The notes: generated by a model not told the origin, from the letters alone. A stretch of 13,260 nt of DNA from Methanobacteriota archaeon (GCA_023396365.1 JAEWWL010000043.1:1-13260), one strand, 5' to 3'. Shown: positions 1 through 6,054, numbered from the stretch's first letter. Numbers and translations are program-made.

Positions 1-427
1 TTGCATCCTGAATCATACCTTTTTTAATTGAAAGACCCTTAACATCCAGCTGACGCTGTAATTCATCCCATAAAAGAGCATCTTTACCGGATTTGGATAG
101 TCTTTCACGAAACAGCCAGACAGTAGAACGATCCGGGATTTTTACAGGATAATCCAAAAATTGTCTGAAGGAAATCCTGTCATTAGCCTGTCTTTCAAGT
201 TCAGGATCAGATAGACCATGCCATTGCTGAAGGACAAGCATTTTAACCATTAGGACTTCATCCATATTCGGGCGGCCTCCAATTTCAGTTTGGTTTGCAT
301 ATAGTGCTTTGATGATTGGGCGGAATTGCTCCCAGTCAATCATCTTTTCAACTTCACCCAATCGATCTCCCAATTCAGCAATATGCCTGTATTCATCCTT
401 AATTGCAAAATTAGTAAACGTGCTCAT
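1..427 (-). CDS. IS5-family transposase, N-terminal part (cut by window edge)
   Basis: The reading frame begins at ATG 427-425 and stays open for 142 codons to the left edge, so it is 5'-complete and 3'-partial. The translation starts MSTFTNFAIKDEYRHIAELG and contains the N-terminal IS5-type (DUF772) signature: GGRPNMDEVLM, then LQQWHGLSDPELERQ, then SFRQFLDYP and IPDRSTVWLFRERL. It breaks off at GMIQDA; in this family an Asp in a VDA- or QDA-like motif is the first acidic residue of the DDE catalytic triad, so the catalytic core is almost all outside. The enzyme would cut and rejoin the ends of its own element. There is no sign of decay in the visible part. Its start is 144 bases from the end of the neighbouring operon, with the same orientation. 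Confidence 0.9.
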   Translation of the reverse strand, partial: MSTFTNFAIKDEYRHIAELGDRLGEVEKMIDWEQFRPIIKALYANQTEIGGRPNMDEVLMVKMLVLQQWHGLSDPELERQANDRISFRQFLDYPVKIPDRSTVWLFRERLSKSGKDALLWDELQRQLDVKGLSIKKGMIQDA

Positions 428-490
428 TGATTATTGATCAATTTATGAAAATAAAGTACTTTTGGTTTGGAGGGGTTTATCGAAATCCTC
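1..490 (-). mobile_element. IS5-family insertion sequence, partial (one end only)
   Basis: This is the transposase-start end of an insertion sequence whose other end lies outside the window. The transposase fragment ends its reading frame at the left edge. About 45-65 bases upstream of its ATG lies an imperfect palindromic motif, positions 470-490, with GAGG and CCTC at its two ends, where a terminal inverted repeat would be expected. The outer boundary near 490 is an inference, because the matching terminal repeat and the target duplication cannot be checked without the other end. Beyond it, up to about 563, I see no gene; the neighbouring operon ends at 571. Confidence 0.5.
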
Positions 491-570
491 ATGAGTTTCT
501 TTGTTCAACCTGATTGGGCAGATATTTAATCATCATTCGGGTTTACCATGAAATCAATTCTGACATTTCT

Positions 571-1008
571 TCAGGAAATGCCGGACAAAAAAATCAAAAA
601 CCAGATAATACATAAAATGCCGGCTATAATCAGCATTATCTTTTTATTTTGAGAAGCTATATATCCGATAAATCCAAGGCAGATTAAAAGCGTCAGATGG
701 TATCCTGTGAATAAAAGCAAATAATTCTGACTCAGGTGATCCTGAAAATTACCAGATAAAATAATTAAAAGAATAAAAAATGCATAGGATATGATTCCAA
801 AAAGAGGAGCACGAAATTTATCACCCGTTTGATATCCATAGAAGAAGGCTCCGATTGGATAGAGAACAATTAAAAATATTCCTGTGAATCCGGAATAAAA
901 TGAATTTATTGAACTTAAATAAAAGTATACTATACAAAGGATGGCAAAAAAAGAGAGAGATGAGATAAGAATGAGGTTTTTTCTATCAAAGATTTCCATA
1001 AAATTCAT
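571..1008 (-). CDS. Small integral membrane protein of unknown function (four predicted helices)
   Basis: A 145-residue hydrophobic protein that I do not recognise. Hydrophobic stretches at about residues 12-32, 38-57, 68-86 and 99-142 (the last long enough for two helices) suggest four or five membrane spans with short polar loops, for example GYQTGDKFRA and SQNKK. No catalytic motif is visible. The start is ambiguous: ATG at 1008 follows a GGTGA Shine-Dalgarno-like site by 6 bases, while ATG at 999 follows AAGGATG; the first is used here. It is the last gene of the minus-strand cluster, starting 6 bases after the 76-residue gene ends, and that gene's TGA lies inside the GGTGA site, which suggests coupled translation. 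A weak hairpin (564-580) spans its stop codon. Confidence 0.75.
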   Translation of the reverse strand: MNFMEIFDRKNLILISSLSFFAILCIVYFYLSSINSFYSGFTGIFLIVLYPIGAFFYGYQTGDKFRAPLFGIISYAFFILLIILSGNFQDHLSQNYLLLFTGYHLTLLICLGFIGYIASQNKKIMLIIAGILCIIWFLIFLSGIS

Positions 1009-1014
1009 CCTTAT

Positions 1015-1245
1015 TCACCAGTAAAAGATTTTTGTACACATTTCATTATTATATGGGCTTGGTATATAATTGTTGAGAGAATAATCATCTTTATAGACAT
1101 GCCACATAGAATCTCCTGCCGGGTCATAAAATCCTGCAACTTCCTCTTCTGCATTTTCAAATCCGTCAGCCTCATGAGGAGCCCACGTATCATGATGGGC
1201 TGCTCCTATAACATCTCCGTCATCCATTTGCCACAATCTGATCAT
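1015..1245 (-). CDS. Small soluble protein of unknown function in the phospholipase-like operon
   Basis: A 76-residue acidic, aromatic-rich protein with no signal peptide and no membrane helix. It is rich in His, Asp, Trp and Tyr, with the run IGAAHHDTWAPHEADGF at about residues 13-29 followed by NAEEEVAGFYDPAG. The clustered His and Asp could bind metal, but this is only a compositional remark. I do not recognise the family; it also reads like the C-terminal part of a larger domain, so a 5'-truncated gene is possible. The start is supported by GGAGAG five bases before the ATG and by the junction with the upstream gene, where TAA and ATG share one base (TAATG). The competing 60-codon frame at 1011-1193 is a shadow. 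Confidence 0.7.
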   Translation of the reverse strand: MIRLWQMDDGDVIGAAHHDTWAPHEADGFENAEEEVAGFYDPAGDSMWHVYKDDYSLNNYIPSPYNNEMCTKIFYW

Positions 1246-1838
1246 TATCTCTCCACAATTTTTTGAAATGTTTTTATGACTACATATATTACACTAAATA
1301 AAAGAGCCGAAATAAGAACCATCTCCAGATAAAGGGCAATTGAATTCAGGATGAGAAAACCCTCATTAGAGGAGGAGATGGGAGTTAGCAGCTGAAAAAC
1401 AGGAGAAACTCCTCCGACCTCTCCAAATATCATTCCAAACCCATACATAAAACGCCAGAATACTGCAATAACCGAACCAAAAAGAAGAATCAGGTACAGA
1501 AAACGATCAGGAAATAATCGCCTGGTGGTCATGAACGATGTCAGAACACCCATTGATATTATTATCAGATCAAACAGAAGCGAAGAACAGTAATTATTGA
1601 AAAGAGTTATCAGAACGCATAGTAATAATCCGGCAATAACAGGCACAACCGATATATATCTATCTACCGGGGGTTTTATCTTTGTTAGGCCGTTATAAAT
1701 AAGAAGAGAGAACAATCCTGTGACTATAGCAGGTAACAGAATAATAAGTATGAAAAACTTACTCGCTCCCAAGATTACACTAAAAAGAACCATAACTAAT
1801 ATACCACACTGAAAATAAAAATAGGGATGGTTTTTCAA
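1245..1838 (-). CDS. Six-helix membrane protein of unknown function
   Basis: A 197-residue membrane protein of unrecognised family. Hydrophobic segments lie at about residues 8-28, 28-49, 63-80, 85-104, 112-132 and 160-188, with a polar loop (VGGVSPVFQLLTPISSSNEG, about 141-160) before the last helix and a basic cytoplasmic tail (KTFQKIVER). No transporter or enzyme signature is visible. The start is TTG at 1838-1836, overlapping the TGA of the phospholipase-like gene by four bases (TTGA), the same geometry as common ATGA junctions. The GAGGGA just ahead is closer to the codon than usual, so initiation probably depends on ribosomes finishing the upstream gene. It is the second gene of the cluster and could anchor or export a partner, but nothing in the sequence proves this. 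Confidence 0.72.
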   Translation of the reverse strand: MKNHPYFYFQCGILVMVLFSVILGASKFFILIILLPAIVTGLFSLLIYNGLTKIKPPVDRYISVVPVIAGLLLCVLITLFNNYCSSLLFDLIIISMGVLTSFMTTRRLFPDRFLYLILLFGSVIAVFWRFMYGFGMIFGEVGGVSPVFQLLTPISSSNEGFLILNSIALYLEMVLISALLFSVIYVVIKTFQKIVER

Positions 1839-2998
1839 TCCCTCGTATACTTCACCAGTCCAAGTGTATACTTGGCTGTATCCAGAAGACAGTTCTCTGT
1901 AATTGATCTTACATCAGAATCGGTCTCGAAGGTATAACGGTGATTATAAACCAGATAATATAATGTATCAGCAGAATCATGAGAATAATCTGCAAGTGAA
2001 AATGTAGAACCTGATGGATCAGTTATGGCATAATAATACCAATTGTCCTCTATAACTGATTTAAAGTAGTAATCCTGACCACTACCATCTTCCCAGTTAT
2101 TATTAACATAGTCTTCGTACTCAAAGTGAACCCATGAATTTGTTATCTGGTTGGTCTCCATACCGGTATGAAGTGGGTTTCCGACATCTGTTATGAAATG
2201 ACTTGAGTAGCCAAGGTTTGTATATGCATTGTACATCGAAGATTGATCATAATAGTCCTTGGCAATGTCAGCATAATTTTCACATTGTGAGGGAGCATTG
2301 CCTGTCCCCAATACTGGGTTATAATAATGATCATAGGAATGACAGATGTCTTCGATAAAATTATCAAGCCATTCAAATCCCGTAGGTGGATAGATAGATG
2401 GCCAAGAATCAGGATCATCTGCAGCATTATGGGCATATGTTGCATAAGTAGATGAAACACCCCATTTTAAACAGGAAATTTCTATCATATCCTGATGTTC
2501 CGGTGCTGCATACCAACGGACACCGTTTTCATCCATATACTGATCATTCAGATATTTCGATAAAACTTCATCAACCTTTGATAATGTGGAATTTTCATCA
2601 TCTGTCAATGAAAAATCGTTTGAATTAGCAAGAACAACTTCAGTAACCTCACCACGTGATTTCGTGACCACCGGATATTTTTTCCATATCGCCTGAAGAT
2701 CATTAATTAGTTCTAATTTTTCTTCAGCGGGAAGATCTACTTCATTTAGGTCATTTATAGCATTTTTCTGTCCCTCTTCATCAGCAGCAAACAAAACCCA
2801 GTGAGAAGTCACCGTTTTGATTTCGTCACTAATAATAAAAGATGCGTCTTGTAAAGCAGATTCCACTTTTATTTTTACCGGTATTTGATTCTGATATTGA
2901 GTATCAGATTCAGCACTAACCGCCGGAACGAAAATCGCTCCAAGAAGTGCCATTACCAATAGCAGACTTATCGCCCGCATGCCTTTTTTCGTTTTCAT
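1835..2998 (-). CDS. Secreted zinc-dependent phospholipase C-like protein with long N-terminal extension
   Basis: A 387-residue exported protein. Residues 1-30 form a signal peptide (basic start, hydrophobic core, cleavage likely after VSA). Residues 31-160 are an extension I do not recognise. The C-terminal half matches the zinc-dependent phospholipase C family: probable ligands H168, D194 or D195, H224, H267, D271, H277, H291 and E295. The last five keep the H-x3-D-x5-H and H-x3-E spacing remembered from the Bacillus cereus enzyme, including 14 residues between the two blocks (SSHFITDVGNPLH, then VHFEYE). Such enzymes cleave phospholipid head groups; the substrate here is unknown, and ether lipids are possible. 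There is no C-terminal anchor. GGAG eight bases before ATG 2998 fixes the start. It heads the four-gene minus-strand cluster, behind a leader of about 150 bases. Confidence 0.87.
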   Translation of the reverse strand: MKTKKGMRAISLLLVMALLGAIFVPAVSAESDTQYQNQIPVKIKVESALQDASFIISDEIKTVTSHWVLFAADEEGQKNAINDLNEVDLPAEEKLELINDLQAIWKKYPVVTKSRGEVTEVVLANSNDFSLTDDENSTLSKVDEVLSKYLNDQYMDENGVRWYAAPEHQDMIEISCLKWGVSSTYATYAHNAADDPDSWPSIYPPTGFEWLDNFIEDICHSYDHYYNPVLGTGNAPSQCENYADIAKDYYDQSSMYNAYTNLGYSSHFITDVGNPLHTGMETNQITNSWVHFEYEDYVNNNWEDGSGQDYYFKSVIEDNWYYYAITDPSGSTFSLADYSHDSADTLYYLVYNHRYTFETDSDVRSITENCLLDTAKYTLGLVKYTRD

Positions 2999-3093
2999 GT
3001 TTTCGTCTCCATTTCTTTTTCATGCCCCGGAGACAGAAAATTCAGAGCCTTCAAATACATTGAAAACCAGATTACAGTTATGCCTCCGGGCAG

Positions 3094-3138
3094 GCAGGGG
3101 TTTGGCCTTTCTTGATCGATCCGGGCAAAATCCCCTGC
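3094..3138 (-). promoter_or_regulatory. GC-rich hairpin in the probable leader of the phospholipase-like operon
   Basis: The perfect 7-base arms GCAGGGG (3094-3100) and CCCCTGC (3132-3138) enclose a near-match second stem (TTTGGCC and GGGCAAA) and a loop containing GATCGATC. If the operon starts near 3155, the hairpin lies inside a transcribed leader of about 150 bases, which is long for an archaeon. A small hairpin (GCCT and AGGC, 3082-3095) abuts it. Its G+C content stands out from the AT-rich surroundings. Function unknown; no riboswitch consensus was recognised. Confidence 0.4.
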
Positions 3139-3176
3139 AACACCTTTTTGATGCTATAGTGAGGACTTTGTTTTAG

Positions 3177-3185
3177 TATAATAAA
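3177..3185 (-). promoter_or_regulatory. Probable TATA box of the phospholipase-like operon
   Basis: On the minus strand the sequence TTTATTATA (plus 3185-3177) is the best TATA-like element upstream of the operon. It would place the transcription start near 3155. It directly abuts the outer edge of the large inverted repeat at 3190-3243, which suggests that whatever binds or forms there affects this promoter. Confidence 0.4.
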
Positions 3186-3189
3186 TGGA

Positions 3190-3243
3190 TTATGTCCATA
3201 TTATCGAACTGTTTGTCTTTTCAGTTCGATGATTTGGACATAA
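3190..3243. repeat. Inverted repeat, 22-base arms with 10-base spacer, between divergent promoters
   Basis: The arms 3190-3211 and 3222-3243 match at 20 of 22 positions: outer blocks TTATGTCCA/TGGACATAA, inner blocks CGAACTG/CAGTTCG, with two differences in the 6-base middle, one of which would be a G-U pair in RNA. The spacer is TTTGTCTTTT. It lies between the likely TATA box of the minus-strand operon (3177-3185) and AT-rich promoter-like sequence for the plus-strand regulator remnant (3249-3282). It could be an operator for a dimeric regulator, a small non-autonomous mobile element, or a transcript hairpin. The arms are clear in the sequence; the role is inference. Confidence 0.75.
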
Positions 3244-3297
3244 AAGGTAAATATTACTAATATCCATATTAATATATATAAATTTGAAAGTGGTTTT

Positions 3298-3489
3298 ATG
3301 CTAAGGAAATTAGGAATTTCTGCATTATTATTGATGTTTTGTATATCATTCGCATCAGGCGCTGATTCAACTATTACATTCTGGTAGCTTCCTCTCTGGA
3401 TTCAGATATTTTATGTGTCAGGAATTTTTGCCGTTTTTTTGGGATTATTTAGAGATTTATCCAGGAATTTTTTGTTATGTCATTCATAA
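3298..3489 (+). pseudogene. Remnant of a membrane-tethered winged-helix regulator, interrupted by TAG
   Basis: ATG 3298 opens 29 codons encoding a signal-peptide-like segment (MLRKLGISALLLMFCISFAS) and the tail GADSTITFW, then TAG at 3385-3387. The same frame continues for 33 codons (LPLWIQIFYVSGIFAVF, then GLFRDLSRN) to TAA at 3487. From memory, Methanosarcina and Methanomicrobiales regulators of the COG3398 type start with a signal peptide, an FW-(E/D)-LPLWIQI motif and a membrane helix before winged-helix DNA-binding domains. The TAG falls exactly where Glu or Asp is usual, consistent with GAG to TAG. The DNA-binding part is absent, because the next gene begins at 3517. TATA-like sequence lies at 3249-3282. 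Alternatives are a genuine 29-residue secreted peptide or read-through. Confidence 0.5.
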
Positions 3490-3494
3490 ATATA
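3486..3494 (+). promoter_or_regulatory. TATA box of the DUF368 gene (probably leaderless transcript)
   Basis: ATAAATATA begins 31 bases before ATG 3517, the distance expected between an archaeal TATA box and the transcription start. No Shine-Dalgarno site precedes the ATG, so the mRNA probably begins at or within a base or two of the start codon. The box overlaps the end of the regulator remnant. Confidence 0.55.
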
Positions 3495-3516
3495 TCAATG
3501 ACCAATATTTAACCGG

Positions 3517-4410
3517 ATGCCAGAAAAACCAGTATCAGAATATATTTTTGTATTTTTAAAAGGCCTTTTTATGGGTGCCTGTGACATAATCCCCGGAGTG
3601 TCTGGTGGAACCATAGCATTAATTACAGGAATATATGAGCGCCTTATAACAGCGATTGGAAACATCCGTCCTGAGATATTGCTTACACTTTTAAGGCGTG
3701 ACTTTGCAGGATTTTATGTTGAGTTCAAAAGAGTGGATGCTGTATTTTTAATCTCTCTTGTCGCCGGAATAGGCCTTGCGGTTGTAACACTCTCACGCGT
3801 AATTCTTATATTTTTAAATGATTACACGGCGCTGACATTCGCTTTTTTCTTCGGCCTTATTGCTGCATCGGCAATACAGATTCTTCTTGAGATAGAGAAA
3901 AAATCAAGAAATCTCAGGGCAATATTCTTCCTCTTTTCAGGTTTTGCCGTGGGATTTTTAATAGCAGGACTAAACCCCTCTGCACTTGGCCATACTCTTC
4001 CCGTTCTTTTCATAACCGGAATGATAGCAATATGTGCAATGATTCTTCCGGGAATATCGGGTGCATACATAACGCTTCTGATGAACCAGTATGAATTCCT
4101 CCTTGCGGCTTTAAAATCAATAGCACTTCCGGAAATTATTTCGTACTGCACAGGAGGATTAATCGGTCTTCTCATTTTTACAAAGCTTCTTAAATTTCTG
4201 CTTAAAAATTATCACGCCTCAATGCTTGCATTTTTAACCGGGCTTATGCTTGGCTCAGCCCGGATGCTCATCGACAGAATAAGTGATGCAGGCGGCTTTT
4301 CTGTGGCTGTTGCAGGAGCAGCTGCAGCAGGAATTCTTCTGATTTTTATAATGGAGATTTTAAAGCGGAATTACATTAAAAATTACGCTGCAGGAGAAAA
4401 ATCAGAATAA
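3517..4410 (+). CDS. DUF368 family membrane protein (PopT-like polyprenyl-phosphate transporter)
   Basis: A 297-residue polytopic membrane protein with the DUF368 hallmarks. The N-terminal block has GACDIIPGVSGGTIALITG (residues 20-38), and a second, related block has AMILPGISGAYITLL (about 174-188), as expected of two homologous halves each with a PG-(V/I)-SG re-entrant motif. Bacterial DUF368 proteins (PopT) have been shown to recycle undecaprenyl phosphate to the inner leaflet. In an archaeon the natural cargo would be dolichyl-type phosphate used in S-layer or N-glycan assembly; this substrate is inferred. Length is normal and nothing is broken. The gene stands alone on its strand, with its own TATA box and an apparently leaderless start, and converges on the protease gene 458 bases away. 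Confidence 0.88.
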   Translation: MPEKPVSEYIFVFLKGLFMGACDIIPGVSGGTIALITGIYERLITAIGNIRPEILLTLLRRDFAGFYVEFKRVDAVFLISLVAGIGLAVVTLSRVILIFLNDYTALTFAFFFGLIAASAIQILLEIEKKSRNLRAIFFLFSGFAVGFLIAGLNPSALGHTLPVLFITGMIAICAMILPGISGAYITLLMNQYEFLLAALKSIALPEIISYCTGGLIGLLIFTKLLKFLLKNYHASMLAFLTGLMLGSARMLIDRISDAGGFSVAVAGAAAAGILLIFIMEILKRNYIKNYAAGEKSE

Positions 4411-4454
4411 AATCCTGAGTCCACCCTTATCTTTTAAAAAAAATTCAAAATCTC

Positions 4455-4491
4455 TTTTTTAAAAATTAAGCTTTATTTTCTCATTTTTTTT
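4455..4491 (+). terminator. T-rich terminator of the DUF368 gene
   Basis: Two T runs (4455-4460 and 4484-4491) follow the stop codon by 45-80 bases in an AT-rich stretch. Runs of T in the non-template strand are the usual archaeal termination signal. No strong stem is needed or seen. Confidence 0.45.
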
Positions 4492-4550
4492 AATTTAGGA
4501 TATTTTTTTAAATATTCCTCCGCCTTCTCACTCGTATAACCGCAAGGTTA
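4473..4550 (-). pseudogene. Possible decayed C-terminal coding tail
   Basis: Between TAA at 4550-4548 and TAA at 4475-4473 the minus strand is open for 24 codons without a start: PCGYTSEKAEEYLKKYPKLK and a short basic end. It looks like the amphipathic, lysine-rich C-terminus of a real protein, perhaps after a zinc-ribbon CGY motif, but the stretch is short. Part of it coincides with an imperfect AT-rich palindrome (4498-4518) that could by chance give the lysine codons. Kept only as a weak candidate. Confidence 0.15.
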
Positions 4551-4613
4551 GATCATCTCTCCTGCCTGATTTTATTCATATATATATGGACGGGTTGACT
4601 ATCTCGTATACAA

Positions 4614-4632
4614 AACACCCCCGGGAGGTGTT
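4614..4632. repeat. Palindrome AACACCCCCGGGAGGTGTT
   Basis: A 19-base dyad with 9-base arms (one mismatch) around a central G, in the gap between two convergent genes. It is much more GC-rich than its surroundings and lies about 30 bases downstream of a TATA-like ATATATATGG (4580-4589). It could be a protein binding site or the first stem of a small RNA. Confidence 0.55.
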
Positions 4633-4666
4633 CTGATAAAAATTGAGCAGAAAACAAAAACTAAAA

Positions 4667-4718
4667 CGGGTTTTATCCTGAATTAAAGCATTTAATCTAG
4701 TGCCCCTGTTAAAACCCG
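4667..4718. repeat. Nested hairpin in convergent intergenic region
   Basis: Perfect 9-base arms CGGGTTTTA (4667-4675) and TAAAACCCG (4710-4718) enclose a second small hairpin, ATTAAA-GCA-TTTAAT (4682-4696). A T-rich stretch at 4771-4780 follows on the plus strand. Together with the palindrome at 4614-4632 this could form a structured RNA of about 170 bases. The stems are seen; transcription is unproven. The rest of the 4411-4868 gap contains only the T-rich terminators, the weak coding tail and no convincing gene. Confidence 0.45.
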
Positions 4719-4811
4719 GCATTAAACCTCCTGCATACGAATCAGGCAAATTTTATCTTTTCTGCGTATTTTGTTTTTTTAAAATCTCACTCTTTTTCTC
4801 GGCAGAATCTT

Positions 4812-4829
4812 AAAAAACATTGGAAAAAA
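4812..4829 (-). terminator. T-rich terminator of the CPBP protease gene
   Basis: On the minus strand two T6 runs (plus-strand A runs at 4824-4829 and 4812-4817) follow the protease stop codon by 40-57 bases, matching the usual archaeal termination signal. Confidence 0.4.
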
Positions 4830-4868
4830 GTATTTTGTTTCAATTTAGCTTTAGAGTCTGGTTTAATT

Positions 4869-6014
4869 TTATATTCCTATTCCTAGCATTATCGCACAGA
4901 ATAAAATCAGATCATATGTTGTATGTGAAACTGCTGAAAATGTAGTATTATAGTGTCTTCTTAAAAGCGCAAATATTATTCCAGCAATGAAAACTGAAAG
5001 AACACCATCCCAGCTGTACTGGAATGCATGAAGAGATGCAAAGAGAAGTGAAGGGATGATAATTCCAAAACGCGGCTGAAGAAGCCCTCTTATTGCAATT
5101 TCTTCGCCAAAACCGGCTGAGATTGCGGCAACAACTGCTGTTAAAGGAGTAAGATAAGCTGCAAAAAGAATGTTTACAGAATCAGCATCAGTAACTGTCC
5201 ACCCGAAAAATTCCCATATTGCTGTTATAGCATGGTCGATTGCAGTAAACAAAGCAACAAGGGCAATTCCATAAGCTACAGCATATAAAAATTCAGTCTT
5301 TGAAGGTTTTTTAAGCGCCAGCCTTTCAAGAACCATGGGGAAATTTTTGTTGATGTAAAGACCTGCAATGATAAAAGAAGCAAGAATCATCCAGAACAGT
5401 GAAAACACATCAAATGAGACAACCTCCATTACGGCACCTGCCTCACCTGCCATTTCAAGAAACACAGGTGACAGATATGGTGGAAATCCTGTAATTAAAA
5501 GCGGGACAACCGGAATCAGTATCATTGCAAAAAGTGCTGTAAGCGCAGTTTTGTGAACAAAGGAATCAGGTTCAATTGGTATATATTGTGATAGAAAAAT
5601 ACGAAATGCCCTGATCTGCCCTGCAAGAGATGCTGCGGATGCAAGAAGAAGCCCGGCAAACAGAAGGATTATCTGCCAAAATGATGATTCACTAAAATCA
5701 TTCAGGAATGCCTCTGCCTCATCTTCAGGAATGGACTCTTCTAAAAATTCAGGGGGGAGCAGCGAAAGAACTGTCAGTCCAAAAGATGCTGCGGCAATCA
5801 TTGCAATTATTATAAAAAGCCATATTGTTGTCAGTATCCTAAGCCCCGGGTACTTCTCAGAGATATAAGCTGCGTATGCAAGAAGAATAAATGGTGCAAC
5901 CTGTAATGCGGATAATGCAAAGTTATCGGCAAAAACAGGGAGAACTCCTGTAAAAGGAATAATTGTACATATTATCAGAACTGCAAATATTACTGCAAAA
6001 AATTTTTTATTCAT
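4869..6014 (-). CDS. CPBP family intramembrane metalloprotease (CAAX protease-like)
   Basis: A 381-residue membrane protein with about eight helices. Numbered from an upstream TTG (7 residues earlier), the CPBP (ABI) motifs are EE-x3-R at 311-316 (EEIAIRG), FxxxH ending at H336 (FASLH) and HxxxD at 371-375 (HTTYD). These Glu and His residues form the active site in this family of glutamic or metal-dependent intramembrane proteases, which includes CAAX prenyl proteases. The target here is unknown. Residues 95-115 form an acidic loop (EEFLEESIPEDE-like), probably extracellular. I chose ATG 6014 (MNKKFFAV) over TTG 6035, because the TATA box at 6055-6064 predicts a transcript start near 6033, which leaves a short leader for the ATG. 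It is monocistronic and divergent from the marker 12 gene across 227 bases. Confidence 0.86.
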   Translation of the reverse strand: MNKKFFAVIFAVLIICTIIPFTGVLPVFADNFALSALQVAPFILLAYAAYISEKYPGLRILTTIWLFIIIAMIAAASFGLTVLSLLPPEFLEESIPEDEAEAFLNDFSESSFWQIILLFAGLLLASAASLAGQIRAFRIFLSQYIPIEPDSFVHKTALTALFAMILIPVVPLLITGFPPYLSPVFLEMAGEAGAVMEVVSFDVFSLFWMILASFIIAGLYINKNFPMVLERLALKKPSKTEFLYAVAYGIALVALFTAIDHAITAIWEFFGWTVTDADSVNILFAAYLTPLTAVVAAISAGFGEEIAIRGLLQPRFGIIIPSLLFASLHAFQYSWDGVLSVFIAGIIFALLRRHYNTTFSAVSHTTYDLILFCAIMLGIGI

Positions 6015-6054
6015 CAATTCCAAACTGCCGGTCAAAGAAAAAACTCCTTAAAGG

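Noticed and set aside
1011..1193. 60-codon minus-strand frame overlapping the 76-residue gene
   Set aside because: The competing frame has a proper ribosome site, a coupled start and a more protein-like composition.
2979..3176. Plus-strand open frame of 65 codons upstream of the phospholipase-like gene
   Set aside because: It overlaps the start, signal peptide reverse strand and structured leader of the operon, has no ribosome site and its composition follows the hairpin sequence.
3385..3387. TAG read as pyrrolysine
   Set aside because: The host looks like Methanomicrobiales, which as far as I know generally lack the pyrrolysine genes, and the product is truncated beyond the membrane helix; a nonsense mutation is simpler.
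6015..6035. TTG 6035 as start of the CPBP protease
   Set aside because: The TATA box predicts transcription starting at about this base, so the downstream ATG 6014, directly before the signal-anchor helix, fits better.
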